Of a DNA stretch of 6,866 nt, positions 6,845-6,866 are shown one piece after another; position 1 is the first letter of the stretch, and every line of letters starts with the position of its first letter. This stretch comes from Acidobacteriaceae bacterium. GTDB lineage: Bacteria > Acidobacteriota > Terriglobia > Terriglobales > Acidobacteriaceae. Made by a program: the position numbers and the translations under genes. Location of the stretch: assembly GCA_030040395.1 (NCBI GenBank), contig JASHTU010000310.1, positions 1 to 6,866 of the forward strand. Direction: 5' to 3'. A model generated the notes under the pieces. It had not been told where the DNA came from. It ran no database searches and was given only the letters and a program-made list of their open reading frames with translations.

Positions 6845-6866
6845 ATGGCTCTTGTCACCGCCCTGC
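6845..6866 (+). CDS. Possible start of a gene continuing beyond the right edge
   Basis: ATG at 6845 is preceded by AAGGAG (6833-6838) with ideal 6-base spacing. Only seven codons (MALVTAL) lie in the window, so no product can be named. The frame is also open upstream of the ATG to at least 6764, so the true start could be earlier. Confidence 0.3.

Overview
The window looks like a piece of an Acidobacteria chromosome, most likely of the Solibacter/Bryobacter type. This is inferred from three things. There is an Oar-like TonB-dependent receptor with an N-terminal carboxypeptidase-regulatory domain, plus the wreck of a second one. There is a very large Tat-exported protein of carbohydrate-active type. 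Coding is GC-rich, with TTG and other weak start codons. No rRNA, tRNA, CRISPR array or complete insertion sequence was seen.

Layout from left to right. Positions 573-1 (minus) hold the N-terminal 191 codons of a TonB-dependent outer-membrane receptor that runs off the left edge. Positions about 769-1178 (plus) hold a broken C-terminal piece of a GntR-family (FadR/FCD) regulator. A possible promoter and a two-tier inverted repeat follow, directly in front of an intact short-chain dehydrogenase/reductase (1361-2143, plus, TTG start). Convergent to it is an SRAP/YedK-type abasic-site shield protein (2996-2301, minus). Upstream of that, on the same strand, is a 921-residue Tat-exported protein resembling family 20/67-type glycoside hydrolases (5888-3123). 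Further right, 6703-6054 (minus) is a frame-disrupted, internally shortened C-terminal relic of another TonB-dependent receptor, followed by a strong hairpin at 6001-6042. The right edge has a small plus-strand ORF (6696-6842) ending 2 bases before an ATG with a good ribosome-binding site (6845).

Taken together this is an accessory region for using plant-type or other complex carbohydrate: an outer-membrane receptor, an exported putative glycosidase, and an oxidoreductase of the kind often used on sugars and sugar acids, formerly beside its own FCD-type regulator. The SRAP gene is a housekeeping DNA-protection gene with no obvious link to the others. Two of the seven coding loci are decayed, so the region appears to have been rearranged. 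No clearly new multi-gene system is visible. The best candidates for novelty are the catalytic chemistry of the 921-residue exported protein and the structured non-coding elements.
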